Shown here: positions 1-9,838 of the stretch, in pieces
How the letters are laid out: each line of letters starts with the position of its first letter
How positions within the stretch are numbered: the stretch's first letter is position 1
Source: Streptomyces sp. NBC_01750
GTDB lineage: Bacteria > Actinomycetota > Actinomycetes > Streptomycetales > Streptomycetaceae
Length of the DNA: 64,000 bases
Reading direction: 5' to 3'
Assembly: GCF_035918095.1 (NCBI RefSeq)
Contig: NZ_CP109137.1
Coordinates: 2,792,001 to 2,856,000, forward strand
Notes under the pieces: generated by a model
The model's input: only the letters and a program-made list of their open reading frames with translations
What the model was told of the DNA's origin: nothing
Databases searched by the model: none
Translations under genes and position numbers: made by a program

Positions 1-1187
<1,187 letters not shown>

Positions 1188-1275
1188 TCAACTTCTGATG
1201 GGTCGTCAGACAAGCCGTGTCACCACCCCGTGACCACCTCGGTCACCGACACCACCGCCAGACCTGGAGTTGACC

Positions 1276-2532
1276 TTGAAGCTGCCGAAGGACTGCCCCC
1301 ATGTGCCCGAAGGGTTCGACTTCACCGATCCCGACCTGCTCCAAGCCCGCGTCCCCCACCCGGAGTTCGCCCGGATGCGGCAGACCGCCCCGGTCTGGTG
1401 GTGCAGCCAGCCGGCCGGCATCTCCGGCTTCCAGGACGAGGGCTACTGGGCCGTCACCCGGCACGCCGACGTCAAGCATGTCTCCACCCACCCCGAACTC
1501 TTCTCCTCCAACACCAACACCGCGGTCATCCGCTTCAAGGAGTCGATCAGCCGCGACCAGATCGAGGTCCAGAAGCTGATCATGCTCAACATGGACCCGC
1601 CGGAGCACACCCGTGTCCGCCAGATCGTCCAGCGCGGATTCACCCCGCGGGCGATCCGGTCCCTGGAATCGGCCCTGCGCGGCCGCGCCCGCTCCATCGT
1701 GGAGACCGCGCCGGCCGGCGCGAAGGACGACGGCAGCTTCGACTTCGTCACCAACATCGCGGTGGAACTCCCGCTCCAGGCGATCGCGGAACTCATCGGC
1801 GTACCGCAGGAGGACCGCACGAAGATCTTCGACTGGTCCAACAAGATGGCGGCATACGACGACCCGGAGTACGCGATCACCGAGGAGATCGGCGCCGAGG
1901 CGGCGATGGAGATCGTCGCGTACTCGATGAATCTGGCCGCGGCCCGCAAGGAGTGTCCGGCCAAGGACATCGTGTCCCAACTGGTCGCGGCGGAGCACGA
2001 AGGCAACCTCTCCAACGACGAGTTCGGCTTCTTCGTGATCCTGCTGGCGGTCGCGGGCAATGAGACGACGAGGAACGCGATCAGCCACGGCATGCACGCC
2101 TTTCTCACGCATCCCGGGCAGTGGGAGCTCTACAAGCGGGACCGGCCGGAGACGGCTGCGGAGGAGATCGTGCGCTGGGCGACGCCCGTGGTCTCCTTCC
2201 AGCGCACCGCCACGCAGGATCTGGAGCTGGGCGGCCGGCAGATCAAGAAGGGGGACCGGGTCGGGATCTTCTACTCCTCCGCCAACAACGACCCCGAAGT
2301 CTTCGACGAGCCCGAGCAGTTCGACATCACCCGCGACCCGAACCCGCACCTCGGCTTCGGCGGCGGAGGCCCGCACTTCTGCCTCGGCAAGTCCCTTGCC
2401 GTGATGGAGATCAACCTGATCTTCAACGCGATAGCGGACGTCCTGCCGGATCTGCGGCTGGCCGGCGACCCGCGGCGGCTGCGCTCGGCCTGGCTCAACG
2501 GCATCAAGGAGCTCCGGGTCAGCCACGGCTGA
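1276..2532 (+). CDS. cyp125: Cytochrome P450, CYP125-type steroid C26/C27 monooxygenase
   Basis: Haem monooxygenase expected to oxidise the terminal carbon of a sterol side chain, the step that opens side-chain degradation. The protein has the I-helix AGNETTRN (near residue 255), the ExxR motif in EEIVRWATP, and the haem loop FGGGGPHFCLG with axial Cys near residue 375. Blocks such as FTDPD, QRFVMLNMD-like VQKLIMLNMDPPEH, LPLQAIAELIGVPQEDR and LNGIKE match CYP125 as I remember it. I chose TTG 1276 (418 aa) because GGAG at 1266-1269 is 6 nt away; the in-frame TTG at 1270 would abut the ribosome binding site. It is divergent from the FadA5-type thiolase. Redox partners are not in the window. 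Confidence 0.9.
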   Translation: MKLPKDCPHVPEGFDFTDPDLLQARVPHPEFARMRQTAPVWWCSQPAGISGFQDEGYWAVTRHADVKHVSTHPELFSSNTNTAVIRFKESISRDQIEVQKLIMLNMDPPEHTRVRQIVQRGFTPRAIRSLESALRGRARSIVETAPAGAKDDGSFDFVTNIAVELPLQAIAELIGVPQEDRTKIFDWSNKMAAYDDPEYAITEEIGAEAAMEIVAYSMNLAAARKECPAKDIVSQLVAAEHEGNLSNDEFGFFVILLAVAGNETTRNAISHGMHAFLTHPGQWELYKRDRPETAAEEIVRWATPVVSFQRTATQDLELGGRQIKKGDRVGIFYSSANNDPEVFDEPEQFDITRDPNPHLGFGGGGPHFCLGKSLAVMEINLIFNAIADVLPDLRLAGDPRRLRSAWLNGIKELRVSHG

Positions 2533-2545
2533 CCCGGTCCGCCGT

Positions 2546-2589
2546 GGGAGGCAGGGGCCAACAACCCCCCCGCCACGCCCCTGCCTCCC
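2546..2589. terminator. Bidirectional hairpin between convergent genes
   Basis: GGGAGGCAGGGGC pairs perfectly with GCCCCTGCCTCCC across a C-rich loop. It sits between the P450 and the convergent DUF397 gene. There is no U-tract, as is common in Streptomyces terminators. Confidence 0.75.
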
Positions 2590-2594
2590 GCCGG

Positions 2595-2858
2595 TCAGCG
2601 CAGAGAGTCGACGAACGCGACGAAGGCGGTACGCGAGACGCGGAAGGGCTGGCGGGAGAGGTCCTTGGAGTCGCGTACGGCGACAGCGTGGGGGGCCTCG
2701 GCGATCTCGACGCAGGAACCGCCGGTGTCGGAGCTGTAGCTCGACTTACGCCAGGCGGCGCCGTTGAGGGGGGCGCACTCGACGCACTCGCCGCCAGTGC
2801 TGCCGCTGTAGCTGGACTTACGCCACTGTGCGCCGGTCAGATCAGGGGTGCTCCCCAT
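2595..2858 (-). CDS. DUF397 protein with an internally duplicated N-terminal motif
   Basis: Small (87 aa) cytoplasmic protein of the DUF397 family, found in Streptomyces beside XRE/DUF5753 regulators and thought to be their antagonist or partner. The WRKSSYS motif appears twice, at about residues 12-18 and 36-42, each followed by a Gly-rich CVE segment. Only the second copy continues into the rest of the domain (VAVRDSKD, F..FV). The first is a half-domain duplication. The start overlaps the end of the upstream XRE gene by 17 nt, indicating translational coupling. The exact biochemical role is unknown; BldB and WhiJ-associated proteins belong to this family. Confidence 0.85.
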   Translation of the reverse strand: MGSTPDLTGAQWRKSSYSGSTGGECVECAPLNGAAWRKSSYSSDTGGSCVEIAEAPHAVAVRDSKDLSRQPFRVSRTAFVAFVDSLR

Positions 2859-3666
2859 AGCGTTCCTCCATCACGTGCCGGATCAGCTCCGCCGAATCCC
2901 TCAGGGGAAGGGCGGCTGCTTGCAGCTGATCGTAACGGAGTGAATGTGACCTGGCCTCATGCGGATTCGCCGTTGGATGGCCGGTGACGTAGTCCTCGGT
3001 GTAGACGATCGCCGGATCGCTGTCGAACCGGAACACCGTGAACGACCCCAGCGAACCGGCGTGGGCGCCAGCCGCGAAAGGCAACACCTGGATGTTCACC
3101 CTGCGGCTGTCCACGCAGGACAACAAGTGAGCCAATTGGCAGCGCATCACCTCGGCACCGCCAACCTCCTGGTGGAGCACGGACTCACCGACGACGACCC
3201 ACAGGAACGGTGGCTCGTCCTTCTGCAGGATGCGCTGACGCTGCAGTCGGGCCGCCACCAGACCATCGAGGTCGTCCGGCAACTCGACACCGAGCACCGC
3301 CCGGGCGTACGCCTCCGTCTGCAGAAGGCCATGAACGAGCTGCGCCTGGAACGCGTAGATCTCCGTGGCTCGCGCCTCCAGCTCCGCGATCTGCTGAAAC
3401 CAGGACGGCAGTTGGCTGCGCAACACCAGATCCAGCAACCGGGACAGCATCCCGCCCGTGCCCAGCGCCGCATCCACCCGCTCGCTGAACTCCGCCGTCG
3501 GCAACTTCCGCGCCGTCTCGATCTGGCCGACCAGCGACCCCGTGTAGCTGATGATCTCGCCCAACTGCTTCTGCGTGAGGCCGACCGCCTCCCGGTAACG
3601 ACGCAACTCGTAGCCGTAGTAGTCGAGCGGCGACGCACTCGGGTCGAGGACGTTGACTTGGCTCAT
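2842..3666 (-). CDS. XRE-family regulator with DUF5753 domain
   Basis: Predicted DNA-binding regulator of 274 aa. An N-terminal helix-turn-helix (about residues 20-70: LRRYREAVGLTQKQLGEIISYT..LVGQIETARKLP, read in parts) precedes a long DUF5753 region containing Y..QLVHGLLQTEAYARAV and HLL...VNIQVLPFAAGAHAG. ATG 3666 is chosen because a GAGGGG ribosome binding site lies 9 nt upstream; an ATG nine bases earlier would abut it. Its 3' end overlaps the DUF397 gene, the standard WhiJ-like pair of Streptomyces, often acting in development or antibiotic control. The target is unknown. Confidence 0.9.
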   Translation of the reverse strand: MSQVNVLDPSASPLDYYGYELRRYREAVGLTQKQLGEIISYTGSLVGQIETARKLPTAEFSERVDAALGTGGMLSRLLDLVLRSQLPSWFQQIAELEARATEIYAFQAQLVHGLLQTEAYARAVLGVELPDDLDGLVAARLQRQRILQKDEPPFLWVVVGESVLHQEVGGAEVMRCQLAHLLSCVDSRRVNIQVLPFAAGAHAGSLGSFTVFRFDSDPAIVYTEDYVTGHPTANPHEARSHSLRYDQLQAAALPLRDSAELIRHVMEERYGEHP

Positions 3667-3836
3667 GGCGGGCATCCCCTCGTTCAACTCCACCAATGGC
3701 AGGGCAGGTTGTAGCCGACCCGTAGCCGAGAGTAGTCAACGGTCGCCACGCTCGTACCAGGAACGATGACATTTCGGCCGCCTGAGTGGCGGAAAGGTGC
3801 CCGCAGGCGGATCCTGGCCTGAACGCGACGATCCAC

Positions 3837-3873
3837 CCCCAGGGGGTACGGGGACGACCCGTACTCCCTGGGG
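3837..3873 (-). terminator. Terminator of the GT87-PAP2 gene
   Basis: A 16-bp stem (CCCCAGGGGGTACGGG against CCCGTACTCCCTGGGG, one mismatch) with a 4-nt loop lies just beyond the stop of the minus-strand gene that ends at 3882. Confidence 0.7.
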
Positions 3874-3881
3874 CGCGCGTG

Positions 3882-5915
3882 CTACTTCGGCGCGACCGGG
3901 ACAGGCTCCTCCGCGGGCTCATCCACGCGCGCGTCCGCTCTCGCCCCCGGTACCGCCCCCGCCGGCACCCGCAGCTGCCGCCGGCCCGCCAGCAGGTACG
4001 TCAGGCCGAAGCCCGCGCCCACCACCGCCGCGCCGCCCGCCGCGTCCAGTACCCAGTGGTTGGCCGTGGCCACGATCGCGCAGACAGTGAAGAGCGGGTG
4101 GAGCAGGCCGAGGAGCTTCATCCACAGCTTCGGCGCGAGGAGCAGGACAATCAGTCCGCACCACAGCGACCAGCCGAAATGCAGCGACGGCATCGCCGCG
4201 TACTGGTTGGTGACCGCCGTCATCGCCCCGTAGTCCGGGTTGGCGAGGTCCTGCGGGCCGTGCACCGTGTCGATGAATTCCATGCGCGGCATCAGTCGCG
4301 GCGGGGCCAGCGGGTACAGCCAGAAGCCGAGCAGTGCCAGCAGCGTCGCGAAGGCGAGCGACGAGCGCGCCCAGCGGTAGTCGGCGGGGCGGCGGACGTA
4401 CAGCACACCGAGGATGGCCAGCGGCACCACGAAGTGGAAGGACGTGTAGTAGAAGTTGAAGAAGGCCTCGACCCACTCGGCCTTCACCACCGCGTGGTTG
4501 ACCCAGTGCTCGACGTCGATGCCGAGCGCCTGCTCGGCGGAGATGATCTGCCGGCCGTGCTCCTCGGCCGCCGTCACGCCGCCGGTGGCGGCGGCGCGGA
4601 TGTGCGAGTAGACGGAGTAGCCGACCCGTATCACCAGCAGTTCGAGCAGCAGGTTCGGGCGGCTGAGCACACGCCGCCAGAACGGCAGCAGCGGCACCCG
4701 GCTCCAGCGGGCAGGGAGCGGCAGGGCGTACTCGGTCGGCACCGGCCGCCGGAAGTACGGCGAGGTACAGGGCAGGAACGGCACCGCGACCGCCGCGGCC
4801 AGCGCCGCGATCAGCAGGACGTTGTCGCGTACGGGATGGAGCAGCGCCATATTGGGCAGCAGCATCGTGCCCGGCAGTGTGATCGCGAGGATCACCAGGA
4901 CGGGCCACAGCATGCGGTCCGAGGCGCGCTTGCCGACTCGGCCGACGACCGCGAGGAGCACCCACAGCAGCTGGTGCTGCCAGGCGGTGGGCGAGACGGC
5001 GACGGCCACACAGCCGGTCAGGGCGACGGCGAGGAGCAGCTGTCCGTCCTGGGCGTAGCGGACGGCACGGCGCAGGCCGAAGAAACAGACCGCGGCCGCG
5101 AGCGCGACATAGAGCGCGATCTCGAGCGGGCCCGCCAGGCCGAGACGGAGAAGCGCGCCGTGCAGTGACTGGTTGGCCAGGCTGTCCGGGCGGGCGCCGA
5201 GCCCGGCGCCGGCGACATGGTGCACCCAGTACGTCCAGGAGTCGCGGGGCAGCGCGGCCCAGGCGAGCACCGAGGAGGCGGCGAAGGTGGCCGCCGAGGT
5301 GACGGCGGCGCGTCTGCGGCCGGTGAACCAGAGCAGCGGCGCGAAGAGCAGCACCGTCGGCTGGAGCGCCGCGCCGAAGCCGATCAGCACGCCGGACGGC
5401 CTCTCGCCGCGCACGGCGAAGCAGCCGAGCAGCACCAGCAGGACCGGGATGATGCTGGTCTGCCCCAGGTAGAAACTGTTGCGCACGGGCAGCGAGAGCA
5501 TCAGCAGGCTGATGGCGATGGGCGCGGCGAGCAGTCCGCTGCGGCGCGAAACGGGCCCCGGCAGAGCGCGGGCGACGACCAGGCCGAGCATGACGACGAG
5601 CAGCAGTGTGCCGAAGGTCCAGGCGATGCCGAGCGCCTGCTCGGCGGCCCGGGTCAGTGGCTTCAGTACGAGTCCGGCAAACGGCGTACCGGTGAACCTG
5701 TCGGAGTCGTACAGCGAGCCCTTCATATGCAGGACGCCGTTCTCGCCGATCCAGGTCTCCAGGTCGGTGAGCCGTTCACCGGGCGGCTGCCGGAGCACTG
5801 CCGCTGCCTGCCGTACCGCGAGGACGGCCGCCACGAGCCACAGGGCGGCCCTGGCCGCGCCCATCCTCGTATCCGTCGTCGCACTTCCGTGCACGCTGTG
5901 CTCCGCGTTCGCCAC
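3882..5915 (-). CDS. Fused GT87 glycosyltransferase / PAP2-type phosphatase membrane protein
   Basis: Polytopic membrane enzyme of about 677 aa. The N-terminal two thirds resemble GT87 (DUF2029) polyprenyl-phosphate-dependent mannosyltransferases, with many hydrophobic helices, a LETW..NGVLH..SLYD region near residue 45 and AWQHQLLWVL. The C-terminal third is a PAP2/AUR1-like phosphatase: PSLHFGWSLWCG near residue 573 and ATANHWVLDAAGG near residue 617 carry the catalytic His and Asp residues. Together they suggest transfer of a sugar or phosphoinositol head group to a lipid, but the product cannot be read from sequence. I chose GTG 5915 (GGGGAGG 11 nt upstream); ATG 5864 is the alternative. 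The reading frame stays open further upstream without protein-like content. Confidence 0.85.
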   Translation of the reverse strand: MANAEHSVHGSATTDTRMGAARAALWLVAAVLAVRQAAAVLRQPPGERLTDLETWIGENGVLHMKGSLYDSDRFTGTPFAGLVLKPLTRAAEQALGIAWTFGTLLLVVMLGLVVARALPGPVSRRSGLLAAPIAISLLMLSLPVRNSFYLGQTSIIPVLLVLLGCFAVRGERPSGVLIGFGAALQPTVLLFAPLLWFTGRRRAAVTSAATFAASSVLAWAALPRDSWTYWVHHVAGAGLGARPDSLANQSLHGALLRLGLAGPLEIALYVALAAAVCFFGLRRAVRYAQDGQLLLAVALTGCVAVAVSPTAWQHQLLWVLLAVVGRVGKRASDRMLWPVLVILAITLPGTMLLPNMALLHPVRDNVLLIAALAAAVAVPFLPCTSPYFRRPVPTEYALPLPARWSRVPLLPFWRRVLSRPNLLLELLVIRVGYSVYSHIRAAATGGVTAAEEHGRQIISAEQALGIDVEHWVNHAVVKAEWVEAFFNFYYTSFHFVVPLAILGVLYVRRPADYRWARSSLAFATLLALLGFWLYPLAPPRLMPRMEFIDTVHGPQDLANPDYGAMTAVTNQYAAMPSLHFGWSLWCGLIVLLLAPKLWMKLLGLLHPLFTVCAIVATANHWVLDAAGGAAVVGAGFGLTYLLAGRRQLRVPAGAVPGARADARVDEPAEEPVPVAPK

Positions 5916-6152
5916 GTCGCGCCGCGCCTCCCCACGTTCTGTGTTCCTGGACAACGTTCTGTGTGCCGGGTCCTGCGTGTCAGGGCCGCTCCGGATTCCG
6001 TGTCCGGGCCGCTCCGGATTCATAGAGCCTCGCACTGCCCCATGAAGGAGACTCAGGCAACCCCCTCTTCGCCTGACTGTCACCATGTTTTGACCGGATA
6101 TCTCGTTCGACGACACCGGAACCGCGAGGTCCGCGGCGCCGTCACAGGAGGC

Positions 6153-7301
6153 ATGCGGGGGAACATACAAGACAGGACAGCGGCGCGCGCGCCACACGGA
6201 CAGCGGCTTCTGATGGTGGTGCTCGCTCTGCTCGCGCTGCAGCTCGGATCGCTGATCAGCCCTGCGTACGCCTGCGGATGCGGCGCGATGGTGCCGGACA
6301 AGCAGTCGCACATGTCCGTCAACCGGGAGACGTCGGTGGTCGGTTGGGACGGCCGTACGGAGCAGATCCTGATGCGCTTCACGGTCGACGGAAACGCTCC
6401 CAAGGCTGCTTGGATCATGCCGGTGCCGAGCCGTGCGACGGTCGAGCTCGGCGACAGCGCACTCTTCGACGAGCTCGAGACGATCATCGCGCCGGAGCAC
6501 CGGACGCGACACTACTTCTGGCCGCGCGGCCACGACTGGCCCTTCTCATCGGGTTCCGCCGACTCCGCGGGCGCACCGGCCCCCGCGGCGGGTGCGCCGG
6601 CGGTGGGTGTGGTCGGCCGCGAGCGCCTCGGCGACTTCGATGTCGCACGGCTGACGGCGACCGATCCCGGCGCGCTGCGCGGCTGGCTGGAGCGGAACGG
6701 CTTCGAGCTGCCGGACGGCCTCGCCGGCGCGCTGAAGCCGTACGTCGAGCAGAAGTGGGAGTACGTGGCGGTGCGCCTGGCCCCCGATGCGGAGGGCTCC
6801 GTGCTGCGCGGCACGCTCGACCCGCTGCGGCTGCGCTTCGCCAGCGACGGGCTCATCTACCCGATGCGGCTGTCGCGGCTGGCCAGGACCGCGCAGTCAC
6901 TGGGTCTGTTCGTGCTGGCGCCGCACCGGATGGAGCCGCGCGGCTCGATCGGCGGGAACACGCCGGAGGTTACGTACGCGGGGAAGGTGGAGGCGAGCGG
7001 GGCGCTCGGCGCGTTCACCGGCGGCGGCGAGACCTTCCTGACGGCGCTGGACCAGGAGTTTCCGGAGCCCAAGCGGATCGACGGCGACCATGAACTGCGC
7101 GCCACGGACAAGGACACCCCCTTCCGGCGGGTGGTGTACGAAAACAGGCTGTTGACGGTGGCCGGTGTCCCGGCGTGGCTGCTGACGGTCGGCGGGGCTC
7201 TGGCGGTTCTCGCGGCAGTGGTGCTCGTGCGCGTACGGGCACGGCGGCGGAGGCCGGTCGTACCTCCTCCGGCAATCCAAGTGCCGCCACCGATCGCCTG
7301 A
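6153..7301 (+). CDS. DUF2330 membrane-anchored exported protein
   Basis: About 382 aa with an N-terminal signal segment (RLLMVVLALLALQLG, ending before AYACGCGAMV), a long extracellular DUF2330 domain and one C-terminal transmembrane helix (LLTVGGALAVLAAVVLV) followed by a basic tail. The CGCG motif directly after the signal peptide is typical of DUF2330. Function is unknown. ATG 6153 has AGGAGG only 1 nt away, so ATG 6213, which would keep the hydrophobic core, is a real alternative. Divergent from the GT87-PAP2 gene. Confidence 0.82.
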   Translation: MRGNIQDRTAARAPHGQRLLMVVLALLALQLGSLISPAYACGCGAMVPDKQSHMSVNRETSVVGWDGRTEQILMRFTVDGNAPKAAWIMPVPSRATVELGDSALFDELETIIAPEHRTRHYFWPRGHDWPFSSGSADSAGAPAPAAGAPAVGVVGRERLGDFDVARLTATDPGALRGWLERNGFELPDGLAGALKPYVEQKWEYVAVRLAPDAEGSVLRGTLDPLRLRFASDGLIYPMRLSRLARTAQSLGLFVLAPHRMEPRGSIGGNTPEVTYAGKVEASGALGAFTGGGETFLTALDQEFPEPKRIDGDHELRATDKDTPFRRVVYENRLLTVAGVPAWLLTVGGALAVLAAVVLVRVRARRRRPVVPPPAIQVPPPIA

Positions 7302-7316
7302 AATAGGTTGGGGCGT

Positions 7317-7997
7317 ATGACCCAGGAGAACCAGGAACGGTGGAACGCCGTAGACCGCTTTATCACCGACCTCCTCGTCCGGGACGACGAAGCGCTGACC
7401 GCCGCGCTCGCGTCGAGCGATGCGGCCGGCCTGCCTGCCATCGCTGTCGCCCCGAACCAGGGCAAGCTGCTGTATCTGCTGGCCCAGCTGCAGGGCGCGC
7501 GCACGGTGCTCGAGATCGGCACGCTGGGCGGCTACAGCACGATCTGGCTGGCCAGGGCACTGCCCGAGGGAGGCAGGCTGATCTCGCTGGAGTACAACCC
7601 GGCGCACGCGGAGGTGGCCCGAGCGAATCTCGCCCACGCGGGCCTCGACAAGATCGCGGAGGTCAGGACGGGCGCGGCGCTGGAGATTCTGCCGAAGCTG
7701 GCGGCGGAACCGGGCGCGGGCCCGTTCGACCTGATCTTCATCGACGCGGACAAGGAGAACAACCCGCGCTACGTGGAATGGGCGCTGAAACTGAGCCGCC
7801 CGGGCAGCGTGATCATCGTCGACAACGCGGTGCGGGGCGGGGCGGTGGTGGACGCGGACAACACGCATCCGGCCATCGTGGGCACGCGGGAGATGTACGA
7901 ACTGGTGGCACGGGAGCCGCGGCTGAGCGCGACGGCGGTACAGACGGTGGGCACGAAGGGGTACGACGGATTGCTGGTGGCGCGCGTGGTGGCCTGA
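7317..7997 (+). CDS. Class I SAM-dependent O-methyltransferase (caffeoyl-CoA type)
   Basis: 226 aa. Motif I is LEIGTLGGYST near residue 65, followed by LEYNP and the acidic metal-site motif IDADKENN near residue 140, then IIVDNAVRGG. These define the cation-dependent O-methyltransferase family (PF01596) that methylates catechol-type hydroxyls. The substrate is unknown; no pathway genes lie beside it. ATG 7317 is preceded at 7 nt by TAGGTT and has no convincing Shine-Dalgarno sequence, so it may be leaderless. Only 15 bp separate it from the DUF2330 gene. Confidence 0.9.
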   Translation: MTQENQERWNAVDRFITDLLVRDDEALTAALASSDAAGLPAIAVAPNQGKLLYLLAQLQGARTVLEIGTLGGYSTIWLARALPEGGRLISLEYNPAHAEVARANLAHAGLDKIAEVRTGAALEILPKLAAEPGAGPFDLIFIDADKENNPRYVEWALKLSRPGSVIIVDNAVRGGAVVDADNTHPAIVGTREMYELVAREPRLSATAVQTVGTKGYDGLLVARVVA

Positions 7998-8175
7998 GGG
8001 TGGGGCGGGTGGTCGCGGCGGTCGGTGCCCGGCCGTCCGGCCCGACCGCCTGCACGACCGCCTGCACGACTGCCTGCCCGACTGCCCTGCCCGCGAAGAG
8101 CGGGACGCGGCCTGTGTCCCCAACCCGCCCCGTGCGTCATGCCGGTGAGCGCAGGCCGTGCGGCAAGATGGCGGC

Positions 8176-8517
8176 ATGAGCATTGTGAAGATCAACGTCC
8201 TGACCGTCCCGGCCGAGCAGCGCGAGGTGCTGGAGAAGCGCTTCGCGTCCCGCGCGGGCTCGGTGGAGAACTCCGACGGCTTCGAGTGGTTCGAGCTGCT
8301 GCGCCCCGTGGAGGGGACCGACGAATACCTCGTCTACACGCGCTGGCGCGACGAGGCCGCTTTCCAGGCCTGGATGGAGGGCTCGATGAAGGCCTCCCAC
8401 GGCGCGGGCCAGGGCGGCCCGGGCAGCGGCGAAGGCGGCGAGCGTCCCAAGCCCGCCGCCTCCGGGTCCACGCTGTGGTCGTTCGAGGTGGTCCAGCAGG
8501 CCGCCCCGAAGGCCTGA
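8176..8517 (+). CDS. Antibiotic biosynthesis monooxygenase (ABM) family protein
   Basis: 113 aa dimeric alpha-beta barrel protein of the ABM/HmoA type: IVKINVLTVP at the N-terminus, then GFEWFELLRP and EYLVYTRWRDEAAFQAW. Such proteins are cofactor-free monooxygenases or haem-degrading enzymes; which applies here cannot be told. A Gly-rich linker (about residues 76-92) precedes the final strand WSFEVV. CAAGAT lies 6 nt before the ATG. Confidence 0.85.
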   Translation: MSIVKINVLTVPAEQREVLEKRFASRAGSVENSDGFEWFELLRPVEGTDEYLVYTRWRDEAAFQAWMEGSMKASHGAGQGGPGSGEGGERPKPAASGSTLWSFEVVQQAAPKA

Positions 8518-8524
8518 GGCCGAA

Positions 8525-8559
8525 GCCGGAGGGCCGGGCCCAACACCCGGGCCTCCGGC
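8525..8559. terminator. Bidirectional terminator between convergent genes
   Basis: GCCGGAGGGCCGGG pairs with CCCGGGCCTCCGGC (one unpaired base) around a short loop. It lies between the ABM gene and the minus-strand gene ending at 8566. Confidence 0.75.
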
Positions 8560-8565
8560 CACGAT

Positions 8566-9102
8566 CTAGATCTGCAGCAGCCGCTCCGTCACCTCGCGGT
8601 ACGCGCGCAGGGCGACCCGCAGCTCCTCCGTGTCCGCCTCCACCGGGCGGCGCTCCTTCCCGCCGTCCCAGTCGGCGCGGAGAGCCTGGCGCCGTTCGGT
8701 GAGGGCGGTCGTGATGCGGTCGGCGGTGTCCTCCAGTATCGCGGCGGCCTCCTCGACCGCATGCCGCGGCCCGTCGACAAAACCGCCGAGGGACTGCTGC
8801 AGTCGCAGCGTCAGCTTGTCGCGCTCGTCCTGCGGGATCAGCTGCCGCGACGGGCTCTCGTCGCGGGACTCACGGACCTCATCACGCTCGAAGTGCTCAA
8901 GATACTCAGGGCCCTCGAGACGTTCGAGGTGTTCGGCCCGCTCGGGTGCCTCGGCCCGCTCGGGTGCCTCGGCCCGCTCAGGTGCCTCGGCCCGCGCTGG
9001 TGACTGGACCCGCTCAGGTGTCTCGGCATGTACAGGTGTCGGTGCACGCTCAGGTGTCGGTGCACGCTCAGGTGTCGGTGCACGCTCCGCTTCGTACGTC
9101 AT
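8566..9102 (-). CDS. Hypothetical protein with PERAEA/PERAPT repeats
   Basis: 178 aa, cytoplasmic, not recognised. The N-terminal 85 residues are low-complexity: PERAPT/PERAEA-type six-residue repeats, about ten copies, rich in Glu, Ala, Arg and Pro. The C-terminal half is helical (RDKLTLRLQQSLGGFVDGPRHAVEEAAAILEDTA... in parts, ending VTERLLQI). The ATG shares its A with the TGA of the upstream membrane-anchored protein, so the two genes are translationally coupled and probably work together. The DNA copies of the repeat are nearly identical, so copy number probably varies between strains. Confidence 0.75.
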   Translation of the reverse strand: MTYEAERAPTPERAPTPERAPTPVHAETPERVQSPARAEAPERAEAPERAEAPERAEHLERLEGPEYLEHFERDEVRESRDESPSRQLIPQDERDKLTLRLQQSLGGFVDGPRHAVEEAAAILEDTADRITTALTERRQALRADWDGGKERRPVEADTEELRVALRAYREVTERLLQI

Positions 9103-9722
9103 CAGGCGCCACTCCCCTTCGGCTTCAGCAGATGCCCGCGACCGGCGCGCCCCACCGCACCGGCCCGGTGCGGGCGGGTGTCCTCGGCGGCGCGGGTGTG
9201 GAGCAGGGCCTCGAAGAGCGCCCGGCTCTCGACCATCGCCTCGCGCAGCTCCTCCGTGCTCGACTGTGCGCGCGCCGCGCGGTGCATCCGGCGGTAGCCA
9301 CCAACGTGTTGCGCGTGGTGCACGGAGAGCGCGGCGAGCTGCTCCTCGTGCTGTGCGGCCTCGGGGAAGCCCCGCTCCCCCGCCAGCCGCGCCAGCAGCT
9401 CGTCCGCCTCGGCGACGGCCTCGGCCGGCGAGTCGACGAAGCGCTCCTGGAGACCGGCCCACTTGGCGACGTACAGCTCACGTGTCTCGTTCGCCAGCGG
9501 CTGCGGCTTCATGTCGCCGTGGCGCTTGACGCGCTCGTCCAGTTCACGTTCCGCCGCTTTGGTGTCGCCGTCGTGGCGGGTGAGGACCAGGTCGTACTCG
9601 GGGCCGAACCGCCGCTTCAGACCCCGCCGGCCGCCTCCCCTGCCCGGACCGGCGTAGAGCACGGCGACGACGACGATCGCGAACACCGCTACCAGAGCGA
9701 TGACGATCAGGACTGTGGACAT
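9102..9722 (-). CDS. Hypothetical membrane-anchored protein
   Basis: 206 aa with one N-terminal transmembrane helix (LIVIALVAVFAIVVVAVLYA) and a cytoplasmic, charged, helical domain (KRRFGPEYDLVLTRHDGDTKAAERELDERV in parts, then AEADELLARLAGERGFP). The family is common in Streptomyces but I know no function for it. First gene of a two-gene operon with the repeat protein. The final 30 residues are basic and Gly-rich. Confidence 0.8.
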   Translation of the reverse strand: MSTVLIVIALVAVFAIVVVAVLYAGPGRGGGRRGLKRRFGPEYDLVLTRHDGDTKAAERELDERVKRHGDMKPQPLANETRELYVAKWAGLQERFVDSPAEAVAEADELLARLAGERGFPEAAQHEEQLAALSVHHAQHVGGYRRMHRAARAQSSTEELREAMVESRALFEALLHTRAAEDTRPHRAGAVGRAGRGHLLKPKGSGA

Positions 9723-9838
9723 AACTGCCTTCCCTGTTCACGATTCGGTGTGTTCGACTCGGTTGAGGGGCCCTCCTGAAGGCGGGTTGCCCGGAATTCG
9801 TTGGCCAAACGGCCCGCCCCTCCGGTACAGAGATCGCC

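Noticed and set aside
3786..5168. A 460-codon open frame on the plus strand
   Set aside because: Antisense shadow of the GT87-PAP2 gene; Arg/Gln/His-rich without domains.
8041..8095. Possible repeat array or CRISPR (GCCTGCACGAC units)
   Set aside because: Units are 12 bp with no spacers; a short tandem slip in an intergenic region, not CRISPR.
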